DNA from: Pohlia nutans | Lineage: Eukaryota > Streptophyta > Bryopsida > Bryales > Mniaceae | DNA length: 64,000 nucleotides | Assembly: GCA_022496805.1 (NCBI GenBank) | Contig: CM040099.1 | Span: 20,692,031 to 20,756,030, forward strand | Reading direction: 5' to 3' | Part shown: positions 12,048-21,559 of the stretch, one piece after another | Layout of the letters: every line of letters starts with the position of its first letter | Position numbering within the stretch: position 1 is the first letter of the stretch | The notes under the pieces: model-generated | The model's database searches: none | What the model was told of the DNA's origin: nothing | What the model saw: only the letters and a program-made list of their open reading frames with translations | Program-made: the position numbers and the translations under genes

Positions 12048-12740
12048 CCTTCCATAGTTGACTGAGTTCCAATGCTTTCATTGAACGTAGTGGATGTCAG
12101 AGAATCAAAGCAGTTTGTATAATTACCCAGCTACTTCCTTGAATTACGAGTTGGGCCCAAGGTGATTACAGCTAGTTCCTTTCTAGAATGAGTGTTATCA
12201 ATGTGGTCTGAAGAGTTTAGCAAATTTACCTCTGTGAGCCTCGCAATTGCATTCTTGAATACTCTTCTCGTGGACACATTCAGATGCTTTGAATGTGCAG
12301 TAGAATTGACAAGCCAGTCGTCCTCCTTTCAGGTTACACGTTCCCTTACTGAGGATTGCAGCTTCGAGAACTCAAAGCCCGGCCTGGAGACCACAATCCA
12401 AGTGAACTGCTTACGAGTTAGCGGATCATTCTCACAGCTTGGATTGAAGGCCATCATCTCAAACAAATGGCACTGCATCAGGAGTGGAATTAATATAGGT
12501 TTCATGATATTTATTGTTGTTTAGTGCTCACTGCAGAGGAAGACAGTGTGAAGAAAGTTTGGACTGGTAGCACTAAACAGCTCTTACTTGTCATAAAATA
12601 TTCCCCTGCAATAAATTCTTCCGGCATTTTCTAACACAGCACATCAGCTTAGTGCTGCAAGGGAATCCCCCGTCCATCCTTCCTGCACTGGAAGCTACAT
12701 TTGCAATTGCCACGCTAATCTCATGGTTTCAATGAGATTA

Positions 12741-13005
12741 CCCTCCGAAGGACCCAGAGTCTCATTTCTTTATTGCCGATTCTGAGTAAGCCATACGAGA
12801 ACATTTTTCATTCAATTTTATTCATTTTTGACCGATATATGCAATGTTCATGGTGAGTTCTTGGTGAACACTTGCTAAACTGAAAAACCACTTGTAAAAA
12901 TTGCTATAATCTGCAGTTTCGGTGATATGAAATATGATCTTCTCTAGATCATAGTTTTCACAATATGATGAAATCAGTTGGTCATGAATCCTTGGCCTTC
13001 AGGGG
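12741..13005 (-). mobile_element. degenerate TTAA-family MITE (core A), left-arm copy
   Basis: Reverse-complement copy of the element at 25767-25964; the end reads CCTTGGCCTTCAGGGG. The core motifs ATATTGTGAAAACTATGATC and GAACATTGCATATATC are shared. Its flanking TTAA sites have decayed. It sits just beyond the 3' end of the CCR4-like gene. Confidence 0.55.
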
Positions 13006-13064
13006 TATACACTATGTCTGAGTGGAGAAAGGTTCCATGAAAAGTATGTTGAAAGAATCCGTAA

Positions 13065-14240
13065 TCAGCTGGACATGACCTCTTGAGTGTCCTTGCTTGG
13101 CACGAAGGAGAATTCGCAAGCCAAAGCCAAGTGATCGCTGGCCCATTGCTGCGTAACAAGCTCTTTGTCACGCTGCAGGACAGAAGAGGGAACAGTGTCC
13201 AACACTCTGACTGCACACAGATCGTCGGTGTGCCATATGTAATCAACAGTACCGCTGAAATCCTTGTGGAACGAAGTGACCACTGGCTCCCCTTTGGCAT
13301 CTCTGCTACCCGGCCTTCCCCCAATTCCAGAGTACGCACATCGCAGTTTCATCCCGTGCTGGAGTGCAGACAAATGCCTCCCGCCCGTGGCTACCATCAC
13401 CTCGAATGGATCCCAGCCGTCCAGCTTCTTAGGAATCCTCTTCCTGGCAGTCTTTGATCGTGTTTCAGACGCTACACTCCTCTCAGAATCCGAAACCCTA
13501 AACTTGTGCCTGGCGTCTTCTTGCCCTGAAATGCGACGCCGATCGAGACCCGTTAAATCCAAGTGCGAAGCAGAAATAAATCTATACAATGGACTCCACG
13601 GCGTACAATTGAAATCGCCAGCAAAAACCACCGGCGCATTCCCCCACTTTCCCGACATCGCGTGGAGAGCCTCCAAGAACACACGAGCTTGACCTAACTT
13701 CACCTCGCCACGCAACGGATTGAACAACACGTGAATATTCCCCACCACAACACGATGCTGAAACCCTGACCCGAATCCATCGTCGCCAAATTTGCTCTCC
13801 AGGACACAAATCTGCGCCACGTTGTCCCGGAGCTTGAAATCCCTAAACTCAATGCTTTGCTCCTCCAGTAATGCAAATGGTGTCTCTTTCCAGAACATGG
13901 CGCAACCGTCGCGGCACGATCCAGTGCGCCTCTTGTACACACCGGCATAGCCGGATTTGGCAAGGTCCTCGGCGAATTCGTGGTACCGATCCACTTCTTG
14001 CAAGCACATGACGTCGGGAGAGATGGTGTGAAGCTGATGCAGGAGTTTGCTCTTGCGGACGGTCCAGTCTGTGATCAAAGCGGGAACGTGCGTTCGCAAA
14101 TCTGTGGCGTGCGCGCGAGCATTTGCGTCCGCGAGGATGTTGTAGGAGAGCAGAAGAAATCTGTCGTGAAGGTGGGGAGGCAGTTGGCAAGCGTGAAGCC
14201 ATTGCCGGTGCTCATCTTCCGCCATAGCCATGCTGCCCAT
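13065..14240 (-). CDS. CCR4-like endonuclease/exonuclease/phosphatase family protein
   Basis: An uninterrupted 391-residue frame begins MGSMAMAEDEHRQWLHAC. Motifs of the exonuclease-endonuclease-phosphatase (EEP) fold appear in order: LLSYNILADANA (about residues 30-42), CLQEVDRYHEF (metal-binding Glu), FAGDFNCTPWSPLYRF (Asp-Phe-Asn), VDYIWHTDDL and the terminal SDHLALACEF (Ser-Asp-His). This is the arrangement of plant CCR4 homologs, which are generally poly(A)-specific 3' exonucleases (deadenylases). There is no leucine-rich repeat N-terminus, so it belongs to the short class. It has no introns. A frameshifted copy lies inverted at 24579-25707. Function is assigned by family; exact orthology is not determined. 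Confidence 0.85.
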   Translation of the reverse strand: MGSMAMAEDEHRQWLHACQLPPHLHDRFLLLSYNILADANARAHATDLRTHVPALITDWTVRKSKLLHQLHTISPDVMCLQEVDRYHEFAEDLAKSGYAGVYKRRTGSCRDGCAMFWKETPFALLEEQSIEFRDFKLRDNVAQICVLESKFGDDGFGSGFQHRVVVGNIHVLFNPLRGEVKLGQARVFLEALHAMSGKWGNAPVVFAGDFNCTPWSPLYRFISASHLDLTGLDRRRISGQEDARHKFRVSDSERSVASETRSKTARKRIPKKLDGWDPFEVMVATGGRHLSALQHGMKLRCAYSGIGGRPGSRDAKGEPVVTSFHKDFSGTVDYIWHTDDLCAVRVLDTVPSSVLQRDKELVTQQWASDHLALACEFSFVPSKDTQEVMSS

Positions 14241-14345
14241 GCACGAATGCTGGTGGAGTGATTGGGAAAAGGGTTATGTAGTTGCTGGGAAAAAGTAAAA
14301 GGCGTTTGCTGAAAATGCAAAAGCTCAAGAAAGAAGTCTCCTTAT

Positions 14346-14668
14346 TAGAGTTAACTGAAAAGTCAGCTAAAGAGGAAAGTTTTAGCAAATTCCTCTTGAA
14401 CTCCTCTTGAACTCATATTGAAATATAAATAGACCGAAAATTAGTTCAAGATGAGTTGGGAGACAATCTAAAGCAAGCCACTGTCATTATTCTCCACACC
14501 TCGCAATGACTTCCACACCTCCTACCAAAGCTCCAAGCCCATGGCCCACAAGGGGACAAGTTATGACATGACATTATTCAACCCAAACATAGCTCAAGAG
14601 AGTTCAAAAGAGAGGTTAGAAGGAGGTTGAAAAAGGAGGTTCCATGGCCTTCTTTTCGGTTAACTCTA
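14346..14668. mobile_element. MITE with TAGAGTTAACTGAAAAG ends
   Basis: Inverted ends TAGAGTTAACTGAAAAG and CTTTTCGGTTAACTCTA bound 323 bp, with TTAT at 14342-14345 and again at 14669-14672. The inverted arm at about 24440-24460 continues without this element, so the right arm shows the empty site. It has no coding capacity. Confidence 0.75.
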
Positions 14669-14844
14669 TTATCATATTCTTGTATATTCTTAGAATATGT
14701 ACCAAAGGTGGATACATGTGATTGAATGAATTTCATAAGTCACAAATTGAACACATGTAAGATATTTTACTGTAAGATTTTGGAGAGGCATAGCTGTAGA
14801 TCAACTCTTGCTGATGATTCATAATCTTGCTTTTAATTACGCCG

Positions 14845-15071
14845 GGGCTAGACTGGGGTAGTTTAGCCCCCTCTTTAGCCCTCTTTAGCACTATGTGAAA
14901 AATGAGGGGGGCTAAATTTTTTGTATCATAAGCCCCCTTTTTGTACCACTAACCAGGGCTAAAACACAAATTAGTTGTGGCTAAAAAGGAGAGATTCAAA
15001 TTTAGCCGGGGCTAAACGTTGTGGTTTAGCCCTCCACAGCCGTTTTAGCCCAGGGGCTAAAACTTCAAAAG
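14845..15071. mobile_element. MITE rich in TTAGCCCC/GGGGCTAA motifs, copy 1
   Basis: The segment with GGGGTAGTTTAGCCCC, TTTAGCACTATGTGAAAAAT and GGGGCTAAAACTTCAAAAGC is absent from the equivalent place in the right arm (about 24282-24290). It is repeated at 39622-39845. Repeated inverted TTAGCCCC motifs could fold. The target duplication is not clear. Confidence 0.65.
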
Positions 15072-15309
15072 CTTCCAGTGCAAGGTTATACTGGTTTTGC
15101 AACTTTTGTCAGACTTGAGCAAGTTACACTGTATGTCAAGAACTTAACCTAAAACCTAATCACGGGATTTAGCCAATTGAAAAGAGTTGAAAGAAAAGGC
15201 ATGACCTCCCAGCTTAGTGGAGGTTTTACAGGCAGCAATCCTGAAGCGGCAGCCAGCGTGAAGCAGCTGTTTTCGCTACCCAGCTGAGGAACTAACTCCA
15301 AGCAGTACT

Positions 15310-15531
15310 TTACAGACTAGAATTCCAAGATAAAAGTACAAGTGCCAGTGTAGCGTATTCAGTGCTCATGAAGGACCAAGCAACCATTCTTTTGTATGAG
15401 TGCTGTGCACTTTCATCAATGAATGTCGGTATTAAATCCAATACCAGCATTGTTTGAATTTCTTGATCTACAAGTTGTATGTATCCCCGTTCAATGGACT
15501 CCCACTCAAGAACGCCATGCATATTACTCAC
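15310..15531 (-). CDS. short conserved frame, unassigned (left arm)
   Basis: A 73-codon frame whose C-terminal half (MLVLDLIPTFIDESAQHSYK; MVAWSFMSTE) and stop position are conserved with the right-arm frame ending at 24064, while the N-terminal parts differ in frame. It lies between the U2 gene and the CCR4-like gene in both arms. It may be a remnant exon or a chance frame in duplicated DNA. I recognise no domain. Confidence 0.2.
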   Translation of the reverse strand: MSNMHGVLEWESIERGYIQLVDQEIQTMLVLDLIPTFIDESAQHSYKRMVAWSFMSTEYATLALVLLSWNSSL

Positions 15532-15735
15532 CCCATTTAAATGCCAAGTGACACCTCAAAATTCTGTCAAGCACAACTTTTGACAGCTGAAATGATCCAG
15601 CAACGACAGCACTGTCTAGTAGAAGGGCAACATCTCAATTGGTGGGTAGGGCCGCGACACTCAGGCGCGGTGAGAGCAGGAAGGTGAGTCGCTGGCAGGG
15701 ACGACCCTGGCCCTCCGATCGAGCTGCTAGATCCG

Positions 15736-15942
15736 ATGGGCGATGTCGTGACACCTGGCGACGGATACACTAAGGGGGCTGACTTCAATGCAAGCAACTT
15801 CAACGAGTACTGCAGTGTCTTCGGCTGCCTTGAAATTGTAGCCTGGACCCACCTTGCTGACGGAATGCTTGCGGGCGGTTTTACTGACGGGTTCTGTGTG
15901 AAGGTGGCAGGGCTGCCCGTCTTAGAGAAGGTCATAAAATAA
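15736..15942 (+). pseudogene. GC-rich open frame inside the MULE inverted repeat (possible captured gene fragment)
   Basis: The outer 300 bp of each TIR is much richer in GC than the rest of the element and carries a 68-codon frame (GDVVTPGDGYTKGADFN; CSVFGCLEIVAWTHLADGM; GGFTDGFCVKVAGLPVLEKV) before a stop. The same frame, interrupted, occurs in the right TIR (18476-18258, minus). Host gene capture is common in MULEs; I cannot identify the donor gene, and the reverse strand is also open over part of it. Confidence 0.3.
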
Positions 15943-16293
15943 GTTCGATGATCAAAGGTAATAAAAAAGTTTTTGCTAAGGTTGATTGTCCTAAAACCAC
16001 CAACTTAAGCAATTTGGCCTATTTTCGGCAGTGCAAAATTCAAAAAATATATGAGACTGCATTCGAAATAGGTTTTGATGAGGATTGCAAAAATTTGCAA
16101 CATCTAATTCACATTTGTCAATTTTATGCAAAATTCCAAAGTGGAAAGTAATCTGTGACCCAAATCAAACCTCTAGATTTCCCCATGTCCACACCATGTG
16201 GTACTAACTTTCACTCATAATGATACCCAAAACCAGCAACTATTTCTTCTCAATGCTTCGCGTGCCATTAGTCTCCTTGAATAGTGAAATAGT

Positions 16294-17911
16294 GCGCACA
16301 CGCACTTGCTAGTATACACACTCCAATGCATAAAAGCCCATCCCAAAGCTCAAGTGTATTTCCTCACTTAAACATTGGAGCTTGTTATGACGACAAAATT
16401 TGTAGCAATGGAGTATTGGAGTTTATTATGACAACAAATTTTTTGGCGATGGAGTATTGGCACATTGCATCTTAACTCTAGGCTATTGTTACGGTGATGG
16501 ATATGGAGCTTATTTGTATTCAACCGTATGATTGAAATATATTTACAAAAGTTTTTTCTTGGAAGATTTATAATTGGTAAGTATTCATTTAAACTTTTGA
16601 TGATATTTAAATGTAATACTGTTTAGTTTAGTATTGTTTTATGTTTATTGAATATAGTGTTTTATGTTTATTGAATATATTGTTTTTTTTTCCTTTTTAT
16701 TTTAAGCATCAAAGGACCAAGGATTCATAGTTTTAAAATGACAAATTCAATTGATCATATTGCAAAAAAATAAATTTCAAATAGGACCACATTCTCGAGG
16801 AGGTAACTTAGTGTAAATTTTAGGTACAGATGAGTGTACAAAGGGTATTTAATGGGGCACTATGAAATAATTGGAAAAGTCTACTATTTATAGTATAATT
16901 AGGATAAATTCCATTCATATTTTGAAAACATTCCCAAAATATTTCCAAATTGGTTTTAAAACACCCTACATTACTTCTTTAGATTTACAATTTTTATCTC
17001 AAATGAATAAAAGACACTCTATAATTCAAGTAATTTGGTGTTATGAAGAGGAAGATATAAAGGTCTGAAGTGACACCTATATATCCTCCGTGCAACTCAA
17101 AAAAATCACCAAAAATTGCTCACTTGATATTTCCGATTAAGAAGTTCCTTCATGTTTGGCTCTTAAAAAAAATACCGGGGTCATCCTACAATTCAAAGCC
17201 AAAGAACCCAAATTTCCTCACTCTCTTACGGTCCTTTTGGAGTTAAGTTATTAGGCATGTTGGGATTAGGGTCATATTATTTTCATTCTAGTCTCATGAT
17301 TGTAAATAAAATTAATCATATAAAGAGTAAATGAATCATTGTTTAGTATCTACTTTATGTTGTATATATGTTTTTTCTTGTTTCTTGTCAATTGTTGTTT
17401 TCATTTCTTAACTATATATTCATTTAACATTTAAAAGGCAAACAATAAAGCAATGGAGGAAAATTACGAGGTTCGCGGACACTTTGTCGGAGAGTGACAA
17501 AGAAGAATAGGTGGAGTTCTCTATTTTTGATGATGATGAAGTTTTTGATCAGAATTTGAACAAATGGTACATAGCAAGGGTTACAAACTTCAATGATGCA
17601 GTAGACAAAATTACTTATAATTTGTCATAAGTAATTGTGTCTTTCAATGATATATTCTAGAGATATAATTATTGGTCCCATTGAAAATATACTTTTCACA
17701 CTATGATCATTTGCCTATGTTATTTTAAAACAATGTAGCGAGCCATGTATGGAGCTAGCATGGTTGCGAGCAGAGTATGTTGTTTTGGAGCAGAGTATGT
17801 TATCCTAGAGTGTGCAGCTTAGGTAGGATGTCCTAAAACCACCACCTCCCCCAATTATGACATGTAGACTTTTCTTGGGGCCACCACAATTGAGACCCAA
17901 AACCACCAATT
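16294..17911. other. interior of the MULE, no transposase seen
   Basis: AT-rich unique sequence between the two TIRs. A partial copy of the family A MITE core (CCAAGGATTCATAGTTTTAA, then AAATGACAAATTCAATTGAT) begins near 16709. No MuDR-type transposase motif is visible. Confidence 0.5.
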
Positions 17912-18398
17912 TCACTATTCAAGGAGACTAATGGCACGCGAAGCATTGCGAAGAAATAGTTGCTGGTTTTGGGTATCATTATGAGTGAAAGTTAGTACCA
18001 CATGGTGTGGACATAGGGAAATCTAGAGGTTTGATTTGGGTCACAGATTACTTTCCACTTTGGAATTTTGCATAAAATTGACAAATGCGAATTAGATGTT
18101 GCAAATTTTTGCAATCCTCATCAAAACCTATTTCGAATGCAGTCATATATATTTTTTTGAATTTTGCACTGCCGAAAATAGGCCAAATTGCTTAAGTTGA
18201 TGGTTTTAGGACAATCAACCTTAGCAAAAACTTTTTTATTACCTTTGATCATCGAACTTATTTTATGACCTTCTCTAAGACGAGCAGCCCTGCCACCTTC
18301 ACACAGAACCCGTCAGTAAAACCGCCCGCAAGCATTCCGTCAGCAAGGTGGGTCCAGGCTACAATTTCAAGGCAGCCGAAGACACTGCAGTACTCGTT

Positions 18399-18681
18399 AA
18401 AAGCCTCGAAGGCCGATTCTGCAAATTTGTTGGAAGGGTTAGGATGCAGAATCGGCCCTGCCTGCCGATTCTGCACGTTTGCTGAGGTAGGGCCAATTCT
18501 GCACGTTCTCCACAGTCAGGTTCCCAATAATTGCAAGTTCTCTCGGCTTTTAACGTTAGAGAACGCGCCGTGTGGGGCGGATTCTGTACAGGAGCTTGCC
18601 CATGAGCTCGCCCTCCCGGGCTCACCCACGGGCTCGCTCCTGTACAGAATCCGCCCCACACGGCGCGTTCTCTAGTACGTT
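18399..18681. repeat. 283-bp insertion in the right TIR of the MULE
   Basis: Comparison with the left TIR shows that CTCGTT at 18393-18398 should continue directly into GAAGTTGC (18682). The insert is bounded by CGTT on both sides (18395-18398 and 18678-18681). Its first part has inverted ends CGTTAAAAGCC and GGCTTTTAACG; its second part is a long hairpin. The interior repeats CCGATTCTGCA and TGCAGAATCGG. Confidence 0.7.
18558..18673. repeat. perfect 38-bp inverted repeat (hairpin)
   Basis: The arms 18558-18595 and 18636-18673 are perfectly complementary; the left arm begins AGAGAACGCGCCGTGTGGGG and closes CTGTACAGGAGC. The 40-base spacer is itself partly self-complementary (TTGCCCATGAGC against the complement of its other half). 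GC content is high. A transcript would form a near-continuous stem of about 55 pairs. Confidence 0.8.
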
Positions 18682-18891
18682 GAAGTTGCTTGCATTGAAG
18701 TCAGCCCCCCTAGTGTATCCGTCGCCAGGTGTCACGACATCGCCCATCGGATCTTGCAGCTCGATCGGAGGGCCAGGGTCGTCCCTGCCAGCGACTCACC
18801 TCCCTGCTCTCACCGCGCCTGAGTGTCGCGGGTGGGTAGGGAGCTCCCAGTTGTTCCATAAGCTTTGCAATACCAGGGTGCATAGGCAGGA

Positions 18892-18898
18892 TATATTA
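18892..18898 (+). promoter_or_regulatory. TATA element of U2 snRNA copy 1
   Basis: TATATTA lies about 30 bases upstream of the U2 start, the distance expected for plant Pol II snRNA genes. The other copy has TATATAA at the same place. I cannot see a canonical plant upstream sequence element (TCCCACATCG) in either copy. Confidence 0.55.
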
Positions 18899-18922
18899 AC
18901 ACTGAGGTTTGAGTTGGGAAGT

Positions 18923-19118
18923 ATACCTTTCTCGGCCTTTTGGCTAAGATCAAGTGTAGTATCTGTTCTTATCAGTTTAATATCTGATACGAGGCTCATC
19001 GAGCCTCATGATATTAATCTAATTTTTCTCGGGTGCGGGTCCGTTCGGTAGCTTGCTGCCTGGACTCGCGCGCGTCGCCTTGGTCTTGCACTACCTCCTT
19101 GGCCGGCGCAGCCCTCTC
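18923..19118 (+). ncRNA. U2: U2 spliceosomal snRNA gene, copy 1
   Basis: The sequence starts ATACCTTTCTCGGCCTTTTG, the canonical U2 5' end, and contains the branch-point pairing element GTAGTATC. It is followed by stem II elements (TTAATATC pairing with GATATTAA; GAGGCTCATCGAGCCTC) and an Sm-type site AATTTTTCTCG. The 3' half with TAGCTTGCTGCCTGGAC and GCACTACCTCCTTGGC fits the terminal stem-loops. Length of about 196 is normal for plants; the exact 3' end is estimated. All visible helices pair, so this copy looks functional. A MULE ends 91 bases upstream of its start. Confidence 0.95.
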
Positions 19119-19683
19119 CCCTCTCCCGAGGGATCCAACTGAAACCCTAAACTGGAATACGTGTGCCACACACCCGTCGACAAGAATTCACACACCCTTT
19201 AGAGTTGACTGCTCCGCAATTGAGTAGGATTTAGGGTCTTCTTTGCATTACATTATTTGTAAATGTATATGATCTGTACCATACCATGAAAGCGAAGACA
19301 AAGTAACTGAATCATGTACGGTATCCTAGCCATAACTCATCGGTAATTTTGAAAATGAACACATTCATACAAGCCACGCATGAATAGACACAAAGCCTAA
19401 TACGCAACATGAAAACTAGAGTTTGAATCAAAGGATATCTCTATTGAATGGTAATTCTACTGACAATATCTCTAAAAAGAATTACACTAAAAAATTTACA
19501 CTTCAGTTGTTACAACACTCTCGTTTTCAAGGACTGGAGTTGCACCCTGCAGATATTGTGGAACTCTGCAGAATTAATTCGGCCTGCTGCATTCCACTCC
19601 ATTGTTGATATAATCGCACTCACTTTATGTTCAACATTCTCCACGAGTTTCAACTGCCATAGGGTTCCTGATATACACCTTTC

Positions 19684-21559
19684 CTAAAACTGACCAGCTC
19701 GAATATCCCTATCCAACCTCTCAGCATTCAATGTGCCTGGCAGTTCTCGGAAATCCTCATTGAAGATCGAATAGGCGCTGCCAGAAAACACAAAGATCCA
19801 GATCAGTATTTCATCCAAGATACTTTGCAAGTGATTAACAGAAAGACAGAAAACCACGACATCATGATAGTACTGCGGCCATTTCTGCTCCTAAGAAATG
19901 GTTTTAGGTATTATACACTAGGCTACTTCAACAAAGCCAAAACCTCAACCTAGCTAGCTGTGAAAAGAGCTATCATACCTTGCTTCGCCTGGTTGACGTT
20001 TACCCAAATTCAAGAAGATGACCATAAGCACTGTGGTAATAATCTGTACACAGCGGCACTTGATTAGAACTTCATGACGCACTGAACTTGTCCTTCAAAT
20101 TCTGTACAAGAGATGCACCAAAAACAAAGTGGCAATCGTTGGCTACTTACATAAACTGGCCCCAAATCCCACCGTCGTGCAACTGGTAACAAGACAAACC
20201 ATAGGATCATAAAAAGCCAAGCTCGAGGGCTGATAGAAAACAACACTATGAGAACTAAATCTGCACCAGTCAAAGACCAGGAAGTCGGTGTCAGAAGAAA
20301 CGTCGTTGCATTTAGGGTTTATCAGCTGCCATCATCCGCTTTAGTTTTCAAAACTATTTCTACTGCATTTCAAATGCCATCATCTAATCGACTTAAGAAA
20401 CAAGCAATATAAGAATTGACAAATGGCTTCCAGCATTACCTGGAACTTTCAACTTCCCTCGCAAGAATGTGGCAAGCTGCCTCTGTAAAGGAGTTGCTGA
20501 TTCTGGCAGTTTAAATCTCTGCAGTACCAAAAAAAAATAAAAATTCAAATCCATCAAAACGATATAGATCCAACGTTAGAAGTAATTCTCAAAAAAAAAA
20601 AAAGGTTCGTAACATCAGATTCAGTGAAAAGTAACCAGTTGACCGATAACCTACAAGATCTTCGTCTTCATCCTCAATTTCACCATCTCTGCTTGAAATA
20701 TGTTTCGGAGGAGCTTTGGGAACCAAAACAGCTATCAAAGAATCTGTGCATACAACACAGAGTACAGCATGTGACCTCAGATATCTTCCTCTGTTCCTGC
20801 AGTCCTCTTAGAGAAACAAAACCTGCCTGCGAAGATGCAATACCTCCAGTGATTTTTTTGTTGTTAATTTTATCCAAATTGCTACATAGAGTTTGGGCTG
20901 GCTAATTGATACAAAGGATTTTTGAGAAAAAGAAAAAGGAATAATAGCCAGATTTACAGTCTCTTTAAACCTAGGTATCACCCAGGTATTCCCTGGGTAG
21001 CACATGTGTATTACCCTGATATTACCTATATATTAATATGAAAAGAGAGCATCCAAGGAGCCTGGATTGCACGGAAAAGTAGCAAAAAAGCTACAGTCTC
21101 CTGAAAAAAATTAAATCACTGAATACCTCCATCAACAAAAGTGACAGTCACAGGTTTCGTATTCTTCTCATCCTCCAGGGCTTTCCCACCGACAATCAGC
21201 TTCAATCGCTCATACGGCGAACCGAGTTCATTCGCTACAACTTGCCGGACCGCAGCAACCTGAAATTTCCATCCGTTCCGTGATCATTTATGATTTACGT
21301 GATCGTTCTCTAAAAACAATTTCCTGATTGAGCTCAAGAGAATTAAATCAAATTACAAGGGATCGACCCTTAAACTTAAGCTCATGACACATTTCTCCTG
21401 GGAAATAGCACTTGCGTAATCCAGAGCTCTACGGGATTACTAGAAAATTCTCCGAGTTACATGAAAACCTAATTACACGCAACGCACCTGCGATTCAGCA
21501 GGAAGGTCCACAAAGCGGCGTCGCGTGGATCCAGGCGTCCTGATGCTCACTCTCACCAT
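19684..21559 (-). CDS. UBL and SAYSvFN domain-containing membrane protein
   Basis: Seven exons splice cleanly: 21559-21488, 21259-21127, 20743-20655, 20518-20440, 20260-20151, 20043-19979, 19777-19684 (642 bases, 213 residues). Residues 1-68 form a ubiquitin-like region (RVSIRTPG; LKLIVGGKALED; VTVTFVDGG). An acidic linker (GEIEDEDEDL) follows, then RQLATFLRGKLKVP, and two adjacent hydrophobic segments at about residues 125-155 and 162-175. The C-terminal domain opens SAYSIFNEDFRELPGTLNAE, the eponymous SAYSvFN motif, and ends RDIRAGQF. In animals SAYSD1 is an ER protein tied to ribosome UFMylation and translocation quality control; whether the plant family does this is inference. It is the only gene in the loop between the duplicated arms and is single copy here. 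Confidence 0.9.

Larger units (their letters stand above)
15652..18831. mobile_element. Mutator-like (MULE) element with long terminal inverted repeats
   Basis: The element starts CCGCGACACTCAGGCGCGG and ends in the complement. The 10-bp direct repeat GTGGGTAGGG lies on both sides (15642-15651 and 18832-18841). The terminal inverted repeats are about 640 bp (15652-16293 and 17912-18831, the latter interrupted by a 283-bp insertion). The inverted right arm near 23725 (GGTGGGTACATAGGGAGC) is the unoccupied site. Long TIRs plus a 9-11 bp duplication are the hallmark of Mutator-like elements. No transposase frame was found between the TIRs, so it is non-autonomous. Confidence 0.85.
11150..19158 (+). 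repeat. left arm of a large inverted duplication
   Basis: From about 11150 (GTTGCAGATG) to 19158 (AACCCTAAACTGG) the sequence is matched in reverse complement by 27560-23397. Matching landmarks, in order, are the LTP-like gene, the MITE near 12.8 kb, the CCR4-like gene, a short conserved frame, and the U2 snRNA gene. The left arm is longer only because it gained a Mutator-like element (15652-18831) and MITEs at 14346-14668 and about 14845-15071. Without these the arms are both about 4.2 kb. Confidence 0.85.

Noticed and set aside
13083..13692. Plus-strand frames opposite the CCR4-like gene
   Set aside because: Antisense shadows of a GC-rich real gene; the same shadows occur opposite the right-arm copy.
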